The notes beneath the pieces were generated by a model. That model was not told the DNA's origin. It saw only the letters and a list, made by a program, of their open reading frames with translations, and did not search any database. From the NCBI RefSeq assembly GCF_034087045.1, contig NZ_CP139247.1, forward strand, positions 3,002,001-3,066,000: DNA of 64,000 bases, written 5' to 3'. This DNA is from Chitinophaga sancti (GTDB taxonomy: Bacteria; Bacteroidota; Bacteroidia; Chitinophagales; Chitinophagaceae). Position 1 is the first letter of the stretch. Each line of letters starts with the position of its first letter. Shown here piece by piece: positions 18,225 to 26,940 of the stretch. The position numbers were made by a program, and so were the translations under genes.

Positions 18225-19619
18225 ATGGCCATTGTAGAACTGGTAATGCCCAAGATGGGAGAAAGTATAATGGAAGCCACCATATTACGCTGGCATAAAA
18301 AACCGGGAGATCAGGTAAAAGCTGATGAGACGATCCTGGAAATTGCCACTGATAAGGTAGACAGCGAAGTACCTTCTATCGCCGATGGCGAAATTACCGA
18401 GATACTCTACGCAGAAAATGATGTAGTTCCGGTAGGTGCTGTGATAGCACGTATCAACACGAATGTGGAAGCCGCAGCCACTGCGACCACTCCTGAAGCG
18501 CCTGTACAGCAACAGGCCGAAGTGGAGGTGGTAACGCCACAGGAGGAAGTACATGAGCCACAGTTTACAACTGCTGCTGGTCCTCGTTTTTATTCTCCGC
18601 TGGTGCTGACGATCGCACAGCAGGAAGGTATCGGTTTCGCCGAACTGGAGAAGATTCCGGGTACGGGCACTGAGGGTCGTGTGACTAAGAAAGATATACT
18701 CAACTACGTTGAATCCAAGGCGAAAGGTTTTGTGCCTACCGCTACGCCAATGCCGGCCAGGGCCGCAGAAGCGCCAGCAGAGGAACAAGCTCAGGCTCAA
18801 CCTCAGCCACAAAAACAATCACAACCACCATCACAGGTACCCCAGGTACAGGTGCAGGTACAACCACAAACACAAGCTACTTCCAATGGTCACTCTGTAT
18901 CTTACAATGGTACTGCAGAGATCATTGAAATGGATCGTATGCGTAAGCTGATCGCTGATCACATGGTGAGAAGCGTGCAGACCAGCCCGCACGTAACCAG
19001 CTTCGCAGAAGCAGATGTAACGAATATTGTTAGGTGGAGAGAGCAGGAGAAAAAGAACTTTGAAAAGAGAGAAGGAGAGAAGATCACTTTCACACCGCTT
19101 TTCATAGAAGCATTGGTTAAATGTATCAAACGCTTCCCATTATTAAATAGCTCTCTCGAAGGTGATAAGATCATTATCAAGAAAGATATCAATGTGGGTA
19201 TGGCGGCAGCACTGCCTTCCGGTAACCTGATTGTACCGGTGATCCGCAATGCGGACCAACTGAACCTGGTGGGATTAACCAGGCAGGTAAACCAGCTGGC
19301 AAACGCTGCACGTAATAATAAATTAAAGCCGGATGATACCCAGAATGGTACCATCACCCTCACGAATGTGGGGAATTTTGGTAGCCTGGCGGGCACACCT
19401 ATTATTAATCAGCCGCAGGTAGCGATACTAGCGGTGGGTACGATAAAGAAACGTCCGGTGGTGATAGAGACGGAGCATGGTGATACGATTGCGATCCGTC
19501 ATATGATGTATCTGTCAATGTCTTATGATCATAGAATTATTGATGGGGCATTGGGTTCTACCTTCTTAAGTGCGGTAGTGCATGAGTTAGAGCATTTCGA
19601 TACGCATCGGGAATATTAA
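18225..19619 (+). CDS. 2-oxoacid dehydrogenase E2 (dihydrolipoamide acyltransferase)
   Basis: The 464-residue protein is the acyltransferase core of a 2-oxoacid dehydrogenase complex. One lipoyl domain occupies about residues 1-80 with the lipoylated lysine in EIATDKVDSEVPS. After a linker comes the E1/E3-binding domain (YSPLVLTIAQQEGIGFAELE, then GTGTEGRVTKKDIL). A second linker rich in glutamine, proline and valine precedes the catalytic domain, which ends with the active site SYDHRIIDGALG. The sequence resembles branched-chain or pyruvate-type E2 of Bacteroidota. No E1 or E3 gene is near, so its partners are encoded elsewhere. A terminator follows. Confidence 0.92.
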   Translation: MAIVELVMPKMGESIMEATILRWHKKPGDQVKADETILEIATDKVDSEVPSIADGEITEILYAENDVVPVGAVIARINTNVEAAATATTPEAPVQQQAEVEVVTPQEEVHEPQFTTAAGPRFYSPLVLTIAQQEGIGFAELEKIPGTGTEGRVTKKDILNYVESKAKGFVPTATPMPARAAEAPAEEQAQAQPQPQKQSQPPSQVPQVQVQVQPQTQATSNGHSVSYNGTAEIIEMDRMRKLIADHMVRSVQTSPHVTSFAEADVTNIVRWREQEKKNFEKREGEKITFTPLFIEALVKCIKRFPLLNSSLEGDKIIIKKDINVGMAAALPSGNLIVPVIRNADQLNLVGLTRQVNQLANAARNNKLKPDDTQNGTITLTNVGNFGSLAGTPIINQPQVAILAVGTIKKRPVVIETEHGDTIAIRHMMYLSMSYDHRIIDGALGSTFLSAVVHELEHFDTHREY

Positions 19620-19672
19620 TGGGCTTTGCCTCGGCTTCAATTGCCCGCTGATGGCGAACCTTTTTAGCGAAG

Positions 19673-19708
19673 AGCGCTTTCACCTTGTGGTGGGAGCGCT
19701 TTTTTTTG
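19673..19708 (+). terminator. Intrinsic terminator of the E2 gene
   Basis: A stem formed by 19673-19684 and 19689-19700 is followed by eight T. It lies 53 bp after the E2 stop. Confidence 0.8.
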
Positions 19709-19723
19709 TTGGCATCAGGGCAC

Positions 19724-19753
19724 AAAAAAAGCTCCCAATCGGAATCGGGAGCC
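19724..19753 (-). terminator. Intrinsic terminator of the RRM gene
   Basis: On the minus strand, GCTCCCGAT and ATTGGGAGC (one G-U pair) form a stem followed by seven T. It lies about 40 bp beyond the stop of the RNA-binding protein gene. Confidence 0.75.
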
Positions 19754-19795
19754 TTTAATTTCTTGACCGAAATAAGCTTTGGGCCAACAGAATAA

Positions 19796-20125
19796 TTAGT
19801 AACGGCCACGGCCACCGCCGCCACCATATCCGCCGCCACCGCGGTTTCCACCAAATCCACCACCTCTTGAATTATTATTCGGTTGTTTAGGTCTTGCTTC
19901 GTTTACCATCAGTTGTTTGCCTTCGATTTCAGTACCGTTCAAACTATCCATAGCCTTGCTACCTTCTTCCTGGTTTGGCATTTCCACAAAACCAAAACCG
20001 CGTGAACGGCCAGTCTCATGGTCCTTGATAATTTTTGCAGAAGTTACCTCGCCAAATTCGCTGAATATCTGGTGAAGGTCCGCATCGTTCAACCTGTAGT
20101 GCAGGTTGGCTACGTAAATGTTCAT
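19796..20125 (-). CDS. RRM-domain RNA-binding protein with glycine-rich tail
   Basis: The 109-residue protein has one RNA-recognition motif with the RNP2 motif IYVANL at residues 3-8 and RNP1 as SRGFGFVEM at about residues 40-48. A tail of Gly, Arg, Asn and Tyr follows (about residues 85-109). Proteins of this type bind single-stranded RNA and are often induced at low temperature. The monocistronic gene faces away from the unknown gene at 20332. Its leader contains a hairpin (20226-20240) that could serve in autoregulation. Confidence 0.93.
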   Translation of the reverse strand: MNIYVANLHYRLNDADLHQIFSEFGEVTSAKIIKDHETGRSRGFGFVEMPNQEEGSKAMDSLNGTEIEGKQLMVNEARPKQPNNNSRGGGFGGNRGGGGYGGGGGRGRY

Positions 20126-20225
20126 GACTAAAAAATTAAAAAAATGAAAAATAATACTGAAGTTAAAGAAATAAGTTCAATAAATGCATCAGCCCTCAAA
20201 ATTATTTCCTGATAGGAGTTTTTGG

Positions 20226-20240
20226 GGGTCATTTTGACCC
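20226..20240. promoter_or_regulatory. Leader hairpin of the RRM gene
   Basis: GGGTCA and TGACCC pair around a TTT loop, about 100 bp upstream of the RNA-binding protein start. It could be part of the 5' untranslated leader, or an operator for either divergent gene. Confidence 0.3.
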
Positions 20241-20331
20241 TGGAATCCCCATGGATACCACAAAAATGGGTGGTGGAATATGCACTTTTTTTTGTAAATT
20301 AAGTGTGATAATCCATTAATTTATCTTTAAT

Positions 20332-21051
20332 ATGAAGAGTCTGAGCGAAACTTGGTTTGCAGACGGTTATATTGATTTTGAGTCGAAAAAGTACTCTTTA
20401 CTGGCTTATCTTCAACAAATCAACCGTTATTTTAATGAAAACAAGCTGTATCCGCAGCTGGGGGACCTCATTTTTCACTACAACAACCTGGTATCTTTCA
20501 GGGACAACAAGCAGTACCTGCAACAACAATTTCCCAAGAGACTGACCGCTGTGAATATTGAACGTCTACAGTTATTGTATGAGCAGATCATCGCGGATGA
20601 TGAGCTGATGAAGGAGCTGGAAAATATTATTCAGTTCGCTATGTTCCGGATGAATACTGCCATCAAAGATGGTACTGAAATCTATGAATTTGTAGAGGAC
20701 AGTCTGCAGATTTCCCCCGTAGGCCTAATTCCCCTGGATTCTCAGGAGGGGTATTTCTTTTTGTGTGATGGCCGGCAACAGGAGACTTTGGTATATGAGT
20801 ACAGGTTAAGCATTTTTGAGCGGCACGATGAGAGGTATAGGGGAATTCACACAGAGTACCTTGAGTCATTTGCTAAAGATCTTGTTCATTCCTGCGAACA
20901 TATCAAAACTACTCTTATTAAAAAACGGAAGAAACTGCCGAATCCTGCTGTGTACCGCGTGGATACGAAGCTGGCATTTCCTATAAATGAAACATTGTTA
21001 CCGATCGCCAAACGAAGTCTAGTAAAATACATCGCCAATAATGCCGCCTAA
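20332..21051 (+). CDS. Conserved-looking protein of unknown function
   Basis: I do not recognise this 239-residue cytoplasmic protein. It has no signal peptide or membrane helix. The N-terminal half is helical (YSLLAYLQQINRYFNENKLYPQLGDLIFHYNNL), and the C-terminal half mixes strands and a basic segment (TTLIKKRKKLPNPAVYRVDTKLAFPINETLLPIAKR). The codon use resembles its neighbours, so it looks like a real resident gene. It stands alone, diverging from the RRM gene, and ends 5 bp before a large palindrome. A TATCTTTA sequence just before the start resembles a weak -7 element. It may be a regulator of a lineage-specific process, but nothing in the sequence shows what. Confidence 0.75.
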   Translation: MKSLSETWFADGYIDFESKKYSLLAYLQQINRYFNENKLYPQLGDLIFHYNNLVSFRDNKQYLQQQFPKRLTAVNIERLQLLYEQIIADDELMKELENIIQFAMFRMNTAIKDGTEIYEFVEDSLQISPVGLIPLDSQEGYFFLCDGRQQETLVYEYRLSIFERHDERYRGIHTEYLESFAKDLVHSCEHIKTTLIKKRKKLPNPAVYRVDTKLAFPINETLLPIAKRSLVKYIANNAA

Positions 21052-21056
21052 AAATC

Positions 21057-21103
21057 GCGGTCACTGCTGCCACTGGCCTTTGGCCAGTGGCAGCAGTGAC
21101 CGC
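21057..21103. repeat. Perfect 22-bp inverted repeat
   Basis: Two 22-bp arms (21057-21078 and 21082-21103) with a TTT loop form a perfect hairpin. Its core is CTGCCACTGGCC. There is no T-run after it, but a true terminator follows within 5 bp. It may be a paired-stem transcription block or a remnant of a repeat element. Confidence 0.85.
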
Positions 21104-21107
21104 CCGT

Positions 21108-21150
21108 GCAAAAAAATCAGGTCGGGCAAAGCCCGACCTGATTTTTTTGC
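21108..21150. terminator. Bidirectional intrinsic terminator
   Basis: A 20-bp stem (21108-21127 with 21131-21150) has seven A on one side and seven T on the other, loop AAA. It separates the unknown gene from the convergent DUF4230 gene, whose stop codon abuts the stem. Confidence 0.9.
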
Positions 21151-21776
21151 TAATTGAGAGTAGGGACCTTTTCGCCATCAAACTCCACTATTAACTCGTG
21201 ATCCTTTAACCACGGTTTATAATATTCTTTGATAATCTTCACCACCTTTTCTTTACTCTGATTCACATACAACTTATTCCCCTCCAATTGCCCCCTCGAT
21301 TCTGTATATAATTTCTTCTGCACATCTGTATACGTCTCGTCATCCGAAAACAACAACCACCCCTTCCTGTTCGCCGTCTCCATCCTGTCTACCCTTAACT
21401 CATAACTCAACAACTTCGGCTCCGGCAACTTCACCACAATCTTTTTATCAGAAATTTCCACCTTAAAATTCAGGGAATCCACATCCACCCCATACTTCGC
21501 CACATAAGGCACCGTCACCCAAATTGTATTCTCTACAAATGCTTTTTTCATATTACTCATCCAACTCCCATCATTCGCCACATTGCTCCTCTTGATCGTC
21601 GCATTCCCCTGCACTTCCAAACTTGCCAGCTCCGCAATCTCCCTTACAATCATGCTGTTTGATAATATCTCCTGGTTCACATTCTTACTCCCAAACTGTT
21701 TTCCCAGCCAGAAGAGTAATAATGCAAACCCTACTAATATCAAAAACCGTATAAACTTTTTCATATTGGCAATCAT
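21150..21776 (-). CDS. DUF4230 membrane-anchored protein
   Basis: The 208-residue protein has one N-terminal membrane helix (FIRFLILVGFALLLFWLGKQF) and an extracytoplasmic domain of the DUF4230 type (EIAELASLEVQGNATIKRSNV, then VTVPYVAKYGVDVDSLNFKV and VKLPEPKLLSYELR). No function is known for this family. The in-frame ATG at 21764 (MKKFIRF) could be the true start. The gene lies downstream of the cupin gene on the same strand, with a repeat-filled gap of 143 bp. Confidence 0.8.
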   Translation of the reverse strand: MIANMKKFIRFLILVGFALLLFWLGKQFGSKNVNQEILSNSMIVREIAELASLEVQGNATIKRSNVANDGSWMSNMKKAFVENTIWVTVPYVAKYGVDVDSLNFKVEISDKKIVVKLPEPKLLSYELRVDRMETANRKGWLLFSDDETYTDVQKKLYTESRGQLEGNKLYVNQSKEKVVKIIKEYYKPWLKDHELIVEFDGEKVPTLN

Positions 21777-21777
21777 A

Positions 21778-21945
21778 AATTATCTGGTTAATTTAACCAT
21801 CATTGATCTGATAAATTCAATCCTCAATTACCCGGTTAGCTCATTCACCAGCCATCATTGATTTGGTCAATTCAGTCCTCACTATCAGCTTGCTGATTAA
21901 TTCAGCCCTAAACCTTCAGTTATCTGGTTAATTCCTCCACAATTC
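21778..21945. repeat. Degenerate tandem repeat related to the 3' end of the cupin gene
   Basis: About six units of 24-31 bp run from 21778 into the last codons of the cupin gene. Each keeps a core like TTATCTGGTTAATTC followed by a pyrimidine-rich CCTCA segment. The core at 21919-21932 encodes the end of the cupin protein, and the same 14 bases recur exactly at 21779-21792. Confidence 0.7.
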
Positions 21946-22435
21946 CCGCATGCGCAGGGTACGCCTTCTGCAATTCCGCCCGGTCCCCCAACTCAAAATC
22001 CGCAAAATCAAACCCCGGCGCTACCGTACATCCTACCAATGTATACCCATCTTCCACCTCTACTCTCGAAGCAAACCAACTCCCCGCCGATATCACCAAC
22101 TGTGGCGTTTCTCCCAAATGCACATGTTTCCCCAACTGATGCACCACCAGTGCCCCCTCTGCCTTAATCTCATATATCGTGAGTGTATACCCATCATAAA
22201 AATGCCACATCTCATCTGCTGCTATTCTATGGAAAGCAGAAAAATCCCCAAATTCCAGCAAGAAATAAATCCCCGTCGAAGCATTCCGCTCCCCTTTAAA
22301 GGTAGACGGCAATACAGACGTTGGCACTTTCAGAGCCGCCCGGTACGTTTCCCGGAAAGAACCGCCTTCCACATGAGATTCCAATTGCAAATGTTCACGC
22401 CAGTACTCGGCGTTGTGGTTATGGTTGAGCATCAT
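21920..22435 (-). CDS. Cupin domain protein (DUF985)
   Basis: The 171-residue protein is a cupin of the DUF985 family. Diagnostic segments are LQLESHVEGGSFRETYRA, STGIYFLLEFGDFSAFHRIAADEMWHFYDG and SAGSWFASRVEVEDGYTLVGCTVAPGFDFADFEL. The cupin barrel keeps the histidine (FHRI) and the glutamate and histidine (DEMWHFY) that normally bind a metal. Some relatives are described as sugar-nucleotide or sugar-binding proteins, but no general activity is established. It follows the AraC gene on the same strand, separated by a tandem repeat and a terminator, so it probably has its own promoter. Confidence 0.85.
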   Translation of the reverse strand: MMLNHNHNAEYWREHLQLESHVEGGSFRETYRAALKVPTSVLPSTFKGERNASTGIYFLLEFGDFSAFHRIAADEMWHFYDGYTLTIYEIKAEGALVVHQLGKHVHLGETPQLVISAGSWFASRVEVEDGYTLVGCTVAPGFDFADFELGDRAELQKAYPAHAGIVEELTR

Positions 22436-22463
22436 AGAAATCAGTATGAGCTACAAAGAAAGC

Positions 22464-22494
22464 AAAAAAGGTGCCTCGAACAAGACACCTTTTT
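22464..22494 (-). terminator. Intrinsic terminator on the minus strand
   Basis: On the minus strand AAAAAGGTGTC pairs with GGCACCTTTTT (one G-U) around an 8-base loop and is followed by T. It lies downstream of the AraC gene and its repeats, and just upstream of the cupin gene. Confidence 0.7.
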
Positions 22495-22563
22495 AATTGT
22501 ATAGTAAAAATTATCTGCGCAAGCAAAAATTCAAGCAGGGGAATAGAAGCATTATTCCTATCG

Positions 22564-22776
22564 TTTCGCCACCGCCATCGTCTGTGATACAAACATTCAG
22601 GCTATCGTAAAATCAATCCTCACTTTCGCCACCGCCATCGTCTGTGATACAAACATTCAGGCTATCGTAAAATCAATCCTCACTTTCGCCACCGCCATCG
22701 TCTATGATACAAACATTCAGGCTATCGTAAAATTACGCCACCGCCATCGTCTGTGCCACCGGCATCCTCGCTATCG
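22564..22776. repeat. 60-bp tandem repeat extending from the 3' end of the AraC gene
   Basis: Two units of exactly 60 bp (22564-22623, 22624-22683) are identical; the third (22684 to about 22734) differs by one base over about 49 bp and then runs into a fourth, diverged partial copy that is the last 14 or so codons of the AraC gene (to about 22776). The shared core includes CGCCACCGCCATCGTCT and GCTATCGTA. Confidence 0.92.
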
Positions 22777-23539
22777 TACTCTCAGAACCCTTAAAAAACT
22801 GAAAATCCTGATTAAACAAATCCTGGTTGTAAGACTCACTCTTCGTAATAAACGACTGCCACTGTTCTACATTCATCTGCTGCATATGCCTCATCGCATC
22901 TCTGAATCTTAACATCCTGGCATACAACTGTGGCGTTATCCCAATCACCTCCATAAACTTCCTCTCCAATGTAGGACGGGAAATCTTAAACTTCCTCACC
23001 AACCTTTCAATATTCACATGCCCCTGATGACGCAGCATATAATCAGCTACTTCATCCATCTGCTTCAGAGGATGCTCCTGTGTAGACATCATATCAATAA
23101 ACACCTTATCCAGCACAGCATCCAACTGCATAAAATTGGTAGTTTGCTGTATCGCTTCTACCAAATGCTGCCACTGCCCACTATCCTGCTTCAGCAAATC
23201 ACGATAATAATTGTTAAAAGCGGACATGTTCAATCCGGCCAGTTTATAACAACCATAAGCATTCAGCTGTACAACCGTCATCTTTACCGGCCCTTGTACC
23301 TTGATGGTATGATGACAGGTGAAATGTCCTACCACAGCTGCTTTAGGCAGTGTAAAAGAAGCATGTTGTTCAGGCTGAAAAGTTACTTCACCCTCCTGCA
23401 AGAAAACCATATACAGGTCACCCAAAGAAAACAGGTTCTGAGGAAGATGTAGCAAGCCATCATTGCTATTCTGTAAATGATAGTAATGCTTTACATAAGG
23501 GGCAAGCGATGCCGCCGGGGAGTAGATACGGAAGTTCAT
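22733..23539 (-). CDS. AraC-family transcriptional regulator
   Basis: The 268-residue protein has an N-terminal sensor half (YSPAASLAPYVKHYYHLQN, a pattern found in AraC proteins of Bacteroidota) and a C-terminal AraC DNA-binding domain of about 90 residues with two helix-turn-helix motifs (VNIERLVRKFKISRPTLERKF and the region YNQDLFNQDFQFFKG). It should bind DNA in response to an unknown signal. The final tail (STIARMPVAQTMAVA) lies inside the repeat unit described at 22564-22776 and is not typical of the family, so the C-terminus may have been altered by repeat expansion. The target is unknown; cupin and S9 peptidase are neighbours. Confidence 0.87.
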   Translation of the reverse strand: MNFRIYSPAASLAPYVKHYYHLQNSNDGLLHLPQNLFSLGDLYMVFLQEGEVTFQPEQHASFTLPKAAVVGHFTCHHTIKVQGPVKMTVVQLNAYGCYKLAGLNMSAFNNYYRDLLKQDSGQWQHLVEAIQQTTNFMQLDAVLDKVFIDMMSTQEHPLKQMDEVADYMLRHQGHVNIERLVRKFKISRPTLERKFMEVIGITPQLYARMLRFRDAMRHMQQMNVEQWQSFITKSESYNQDLFNQDFQFFKGSESTIARMPVAQTMAVA

Positions 23540-23687
23540 AGGATCAGCATGTTAGGTGGTTAGTCGGTTACAATCACATTCCAATCAGGGTCTCATTTCT
23601 GATACAAACATAGAACTTAGATAGTATATAAAAAAAAATAATTTGATTGAACTGAGACACAATACTTTATAACGGATAAATCGGGCT

Positions 23688-23728
23688 AAAAGCAATAAGG
23701 GCCGCAATTTGCGGCCCTTATTGCTTTT
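23688..23728 (-). terminator. Intrinsic terminator of the S9 peptidase gene
   Basis: Perfect 20-bp arms (23688-23707 and 23709-23728) flank a single T. The stem carries A and T ends on both sides. It lies 55 bp beyond the stop of the S9 peptidase gene. Confidence 0.85.
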
Positions 23729-23782
23729 GATTTGTATCCCTGAAATCAGTTAGTTAACAACTGTTTTGCCCGGCATCGGACA

Positions 23783-26533
23783 TTAGTTTTTCTCTACATC
23801 CCAACCCCAGTTTCTACCCTTATCCAACGCAGGCACCCCTTTCGAAATCCACTCAGGCGCAGGTGCCCCCTTCAGGAAATGATCAAAGAACTGTTGCTCC
23901 CTACGGGAAATATCTTTTCTATTCTGCCGCTGTATCAAATTATGTGCTTCATTGTTGTAATTCAGCATCCACACTGGTTTCCCCAGTCTGCGCATACCTG
24001 TAAACAGCTCTATACCCTGATACCAGGGCACTGCACCGTCCGCATCGTTTGCCATGATTGCCAATGGAGTAGAAACATTTGGCAGGTGGAAGAGGGGGGA
24101 ATTCTCGATATACAATTCCGGTTTCTCCCACAGCGTAGCACCAATACGACTCTGAGACCGCTCATACTGGAACTGCCTGTTCATACCACTTTCCCATCTG
24201 ATACCACCATAAGCACTCGTCATATTTGCCACTGGCGCACCCGCCCATGCTGCACTGAACAACTTAGTAGCAGTGATCAGGTAAGCCACCTGATAACCAC
24301 CCCAACTTTGCCCCTGTATACCCATCTTCGTACTATCTGCCCATGAATGTGCCGCTAATGCACGTGCTCCACTCACTACATAGTCATACGCACTTTTGCC
24401 CGGATGCCCTTTTTCATAATGAATATCAGGTACCAGTACCAGATAACCTCTGCTCACAAAGAAAGAAATATTCAGTCTGGAAGGTGTCGGTGCAGGTGGA
24501 ATATACCAGTATAATTGCTCAGACAATTTCTCATAAAAATACATCAGCACCGGATAAGACTTCGTACTATCAAAGTCTTCCGGTTTGTACAAAATACCTT
24601 CAGCCGGCTGACCATTATAAGCCGTCCATTTAAAGAGAGAAGCTGTACCCCAGTTATATTCCGCCTGCTGTGGATTGAGATGACTCAGTTGTACAGCATG
24701 TGGAATATCGCTACCACCATATACATCCGGAGATTGCTGATAATTTTCTTTTGAATACAAATAGTAATTCGCATTATCTGCCTTTACCAGTTTTGTATAG
24801 TTGTAAGGCCCCATTACTACTGGTTTCAAATTACTCTTTGTACTTTCTGCCGTATAATAACCGTTTTCTTTTGTGATATCATTATAAGTCACCAACACCA
24901 GTTGCTGACCTGCTTTCAGGAAGCGTTCATCTTTAGTTAATTTCACATAGCGGAACACAAGATGCTGTTGTCTGCCCGTACCACCTGTAATCATTACTGG
25001 CGCCTGCTTTCCGGCAGGATCTACTTTCCAGATATCATACCTGTCGTAGATATACACAGCTGCATCCTTTTCCAGCCATGCTGCAATACCATAGTTACCC
25101 GGTGTTTCCGGCTGATCATCTTCTTCATCATATACCTGAACAGGGATGTTGGAAGTGATATTACGCGTAGTACCTGTTGCAGTTTCGTATGTGAAATAAT
25201 GTTTTTGATTCAGGTCATACCAGATCACATATTTACCATCAGGAGAAATATAAGATGCACTATCCAGGTCTTTGATGATCAGTTTGCGTGAAGCATCTGT
25301 AATACGCAGCAGGTAAGATGTTTTCAACGTACCGCCTGTCCACTGTACCGCCACTCTCTGATCTTTGTCTGTATAGGCAATTGCATAATCACTATTCCCT
25401 TCATCAGCAACCTTCACATTATCCACATCTTTATCTGCGAGTTGCAATACTTTTTTATTATCAGGAAAATATACAGCGAGGAAATTCTTCTGCTGATCTT
25501 TTTCCAGGTTTTTCAGCTGCATCGGTTGCAGGTAATCATCCAGGTAATTCCAGATATCTACTTTTGCCACTTCAAATTCTACGATACTTGTATCCTTTGC
25601 AGGCGGAACAGGTGCAGAACCAAAGAATAATCTTTCACCATTTTTGCTGAACCATACTTTACCATTTTGACTCACAGACCAACCTGCCGGAAACGCCTTG
25701 GTGTTCCTATCCGCCACAATCGCACCCGTATCCTGACCAGCAGTATAGTAATACAATTCATAGAACTGTTGCAGTGCTTTTACGCTATCGCGGGTGTTTA
25801 CCCAGGCCGCTTGTTTACCTGCATCATCAAATGAAAGTTGTGTTCTGTTCCCAAAACCTCTGCTCAGTGTATCTGCTTTTCTCGCGCCTACATCCCAGCG
25901 CAGCAAGGCATCATGTGTAGTAGAATCTTTTTTATCTGCCACCAGTTCTACGAGCAGGTAGTTACCCGTTTTACTGATCACATAATCCTGTACGTTTTTT
26001 ATGGTATCCTGTTGTTGTTTATTGAGCGATACAATCACCAGGTTGCCGCTACTCGTATCCACCTGTGTTTTTTCCAGCAGGTAAGCGAGTACACCGCTGC
26101 CTTTTTCAGGTGTTTTGAAACTGCGGATGGTACCTGTTTTGTATACAGTATCTGCACCAGGATACAAGATCCCCAGTGAGTCTTTCGGCATTTCTGCCGG
26201 TTTTTTCTTTTTAATTTTTGCCTGTCTTACAGCCGCAAAAGTGGGTTTAATGGCAAACACCACATACCGGTTATCTTCTGTGATGACCGGTGTACTACCA
26301 CGGGGCACCGAAATTTGTTTCTTTGATTTTGTGTTATAGATCACCAGCGAAGCATCACCTTCCTGTGGTGTAATGGTATAAGCAACTAATTGTCCGTTGT
26401 TGCTGATGACTTTGGTGCCAATGCTTTGCCAGCTGTCATACACACTTTGATCGAGCGGTTTTTTTGCTGGTTGTTGCGCATAGGTGAGAAGAGATATGCC
26501 GGATAGAACGGCTGTAACCATCATTTTTTTCAT
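23783..26533 (-). CDS. Secreted S9 family peptidase (prolyl oligopeptidase-like)
   Basis: The 916-residue protein has an N-terminal signal peptide ending near LLTYAQQ. A long beta-propeller region precedes an alpha/beta-hydrolase domain at about residues 660-890. The catalytic serine is in GQSWGGYQ, a likely acid in ANDADGAVPW, and the histidine in NEAHNL. It should be a periplasmic or outer-membrane-associated serine peptidase acting on peptides, of the dipeptidyl- or oligopeptidase type. It diverges from the SusC/SusD genes, and the pairing suggests degradation of imported peptides or glycopeptides, which is inference. The protein is longer than typical prolyl oligopeptidases. Confidence 0.92.
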   Translation of the reverse strand: MKKMMVTAVLSGISLLTYAQQPAKKPLDQSVYDSWQSIGTKVISNNGQLVAYTITPQEGDASLVIYNTKSKKQISVPRGSTPVITEDNRYVVFAIKPTFAAVRQAKIKKKKPAEMPKDSLGILYPGADTVYKTGTIRSFKTPEKGSGVLAYLLEKTQVDTSSGNLVIVSLNKQQQDTIKNVQDYVISKTGNYLLVELVADKKDSTTHDALLRWDVGARKADTLSRGFGNRTQLSFDDAGKQAAWVNTRDSVKALQQFYELYYYTAGQDTGAIVADRNTKAFPAGWSVSQNGKVWFSKNGERLFFGSAPVPPAKDTSIVEFEVAKVDIWNYLDDYLQPMQLKNLEKDQQKNFLAVYFPDNKKVLQLADKDVDNVKVADEGNSDYAIAYTDKDQRVAVQWTGGTLKTSYLLRITDASRKLIIKDLDSASYISPDGKYVIWYDLNQKHYFTYETATGTTRNITSNIPVQVYDEEDDQPETPGNYGIAAWLEKDAAVYIYDRYDIWKVDPAGKQAPVMITGGTGRQQHLVFRYVKLTKDERFLKAGQQLVLVTYNDITKENGYYTAESTKSNLKPVVMGPYNYTKLVKADNANYYLYSKENYQQSPDVYGGSDIPHAVQLSHLNPQQAEYNWGTASLFKWTAYNGQPAEGILYKPEDFDSTKSYPVLMYFYEKLSEQLYWYIPPAPTPSRLNISFFVSRGYLVLVPDIHYEKGHPGKSAYDYVVSGARALAAHSWADSTKMGIQGQSWGGYQVAYLITATKLFSAAWAGAPVANMTSAYGGIRWESGMNRQFQYERSQSRIGATLWEKPELYIENSPLFHLPNVSTPLAIMANDADGAVPWYQGIELFTGMRRLGKPVWMLNYNNEAHNLIQRQNRKDISRREQQFFDHFLKGAPAPEWISKGVPALDKGRNWGWDVEKN

Positions 26534-26940
26534 ATGACTACCAAATTAAAAAAAATACACTTCGCGAATCCCGTAAAAAGTATGAAAGGTTAAATAAAAA
26601 TAATAGTATTTTCTCCCCAATGCCGCTTTATGCATGAATCAATAAACATATTTGCATAAATTGGCCAAATAAATGCGGGAATATGCGGTTTTTTTATTTG
26701 TTTTATGGTGAAGGGTAAGTATACCAGTATGTAAGAATTTTTATCAACCAGCTTTAACTATTGAACTTTTTCATTCATCTGAGCCGTAGTCACATTTGAT
26801 CGTAAACAATAGCACTATGTAGCTACAGGGTATTCATTTACTGAGGTACACAAGTATCACTCAGTTTATTCTGGTTTGTTGAAACTGCGCTATCTGCGCA
26901 GCAGGGATGCTTTTGCCTATTTATTCATAAAATCAATGCT
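26534..26940. other. Divergent intergenic region between S9 peptidase and susC
   Basis: This 407-bp AT-rich region must hold both promoters. I found no clear TAnnTTTG element. A small hairpin CTGCGC / GCGCAG at 26885-26901 lies in the likely susC leader. No gene is visible. Confidence 0.5.

Noticed and set aside
22564..22732. CRISPR array
   Set aside because: The 60-bp units are contiguous tandem copies without variable spacers, and no cas gene is near.
26534..26940. ECF sigma or anti-sigma gene that often accompanies SusC/SusD
   Set aside because: No such gene is present; the region is AT-rich without a convincing frame.
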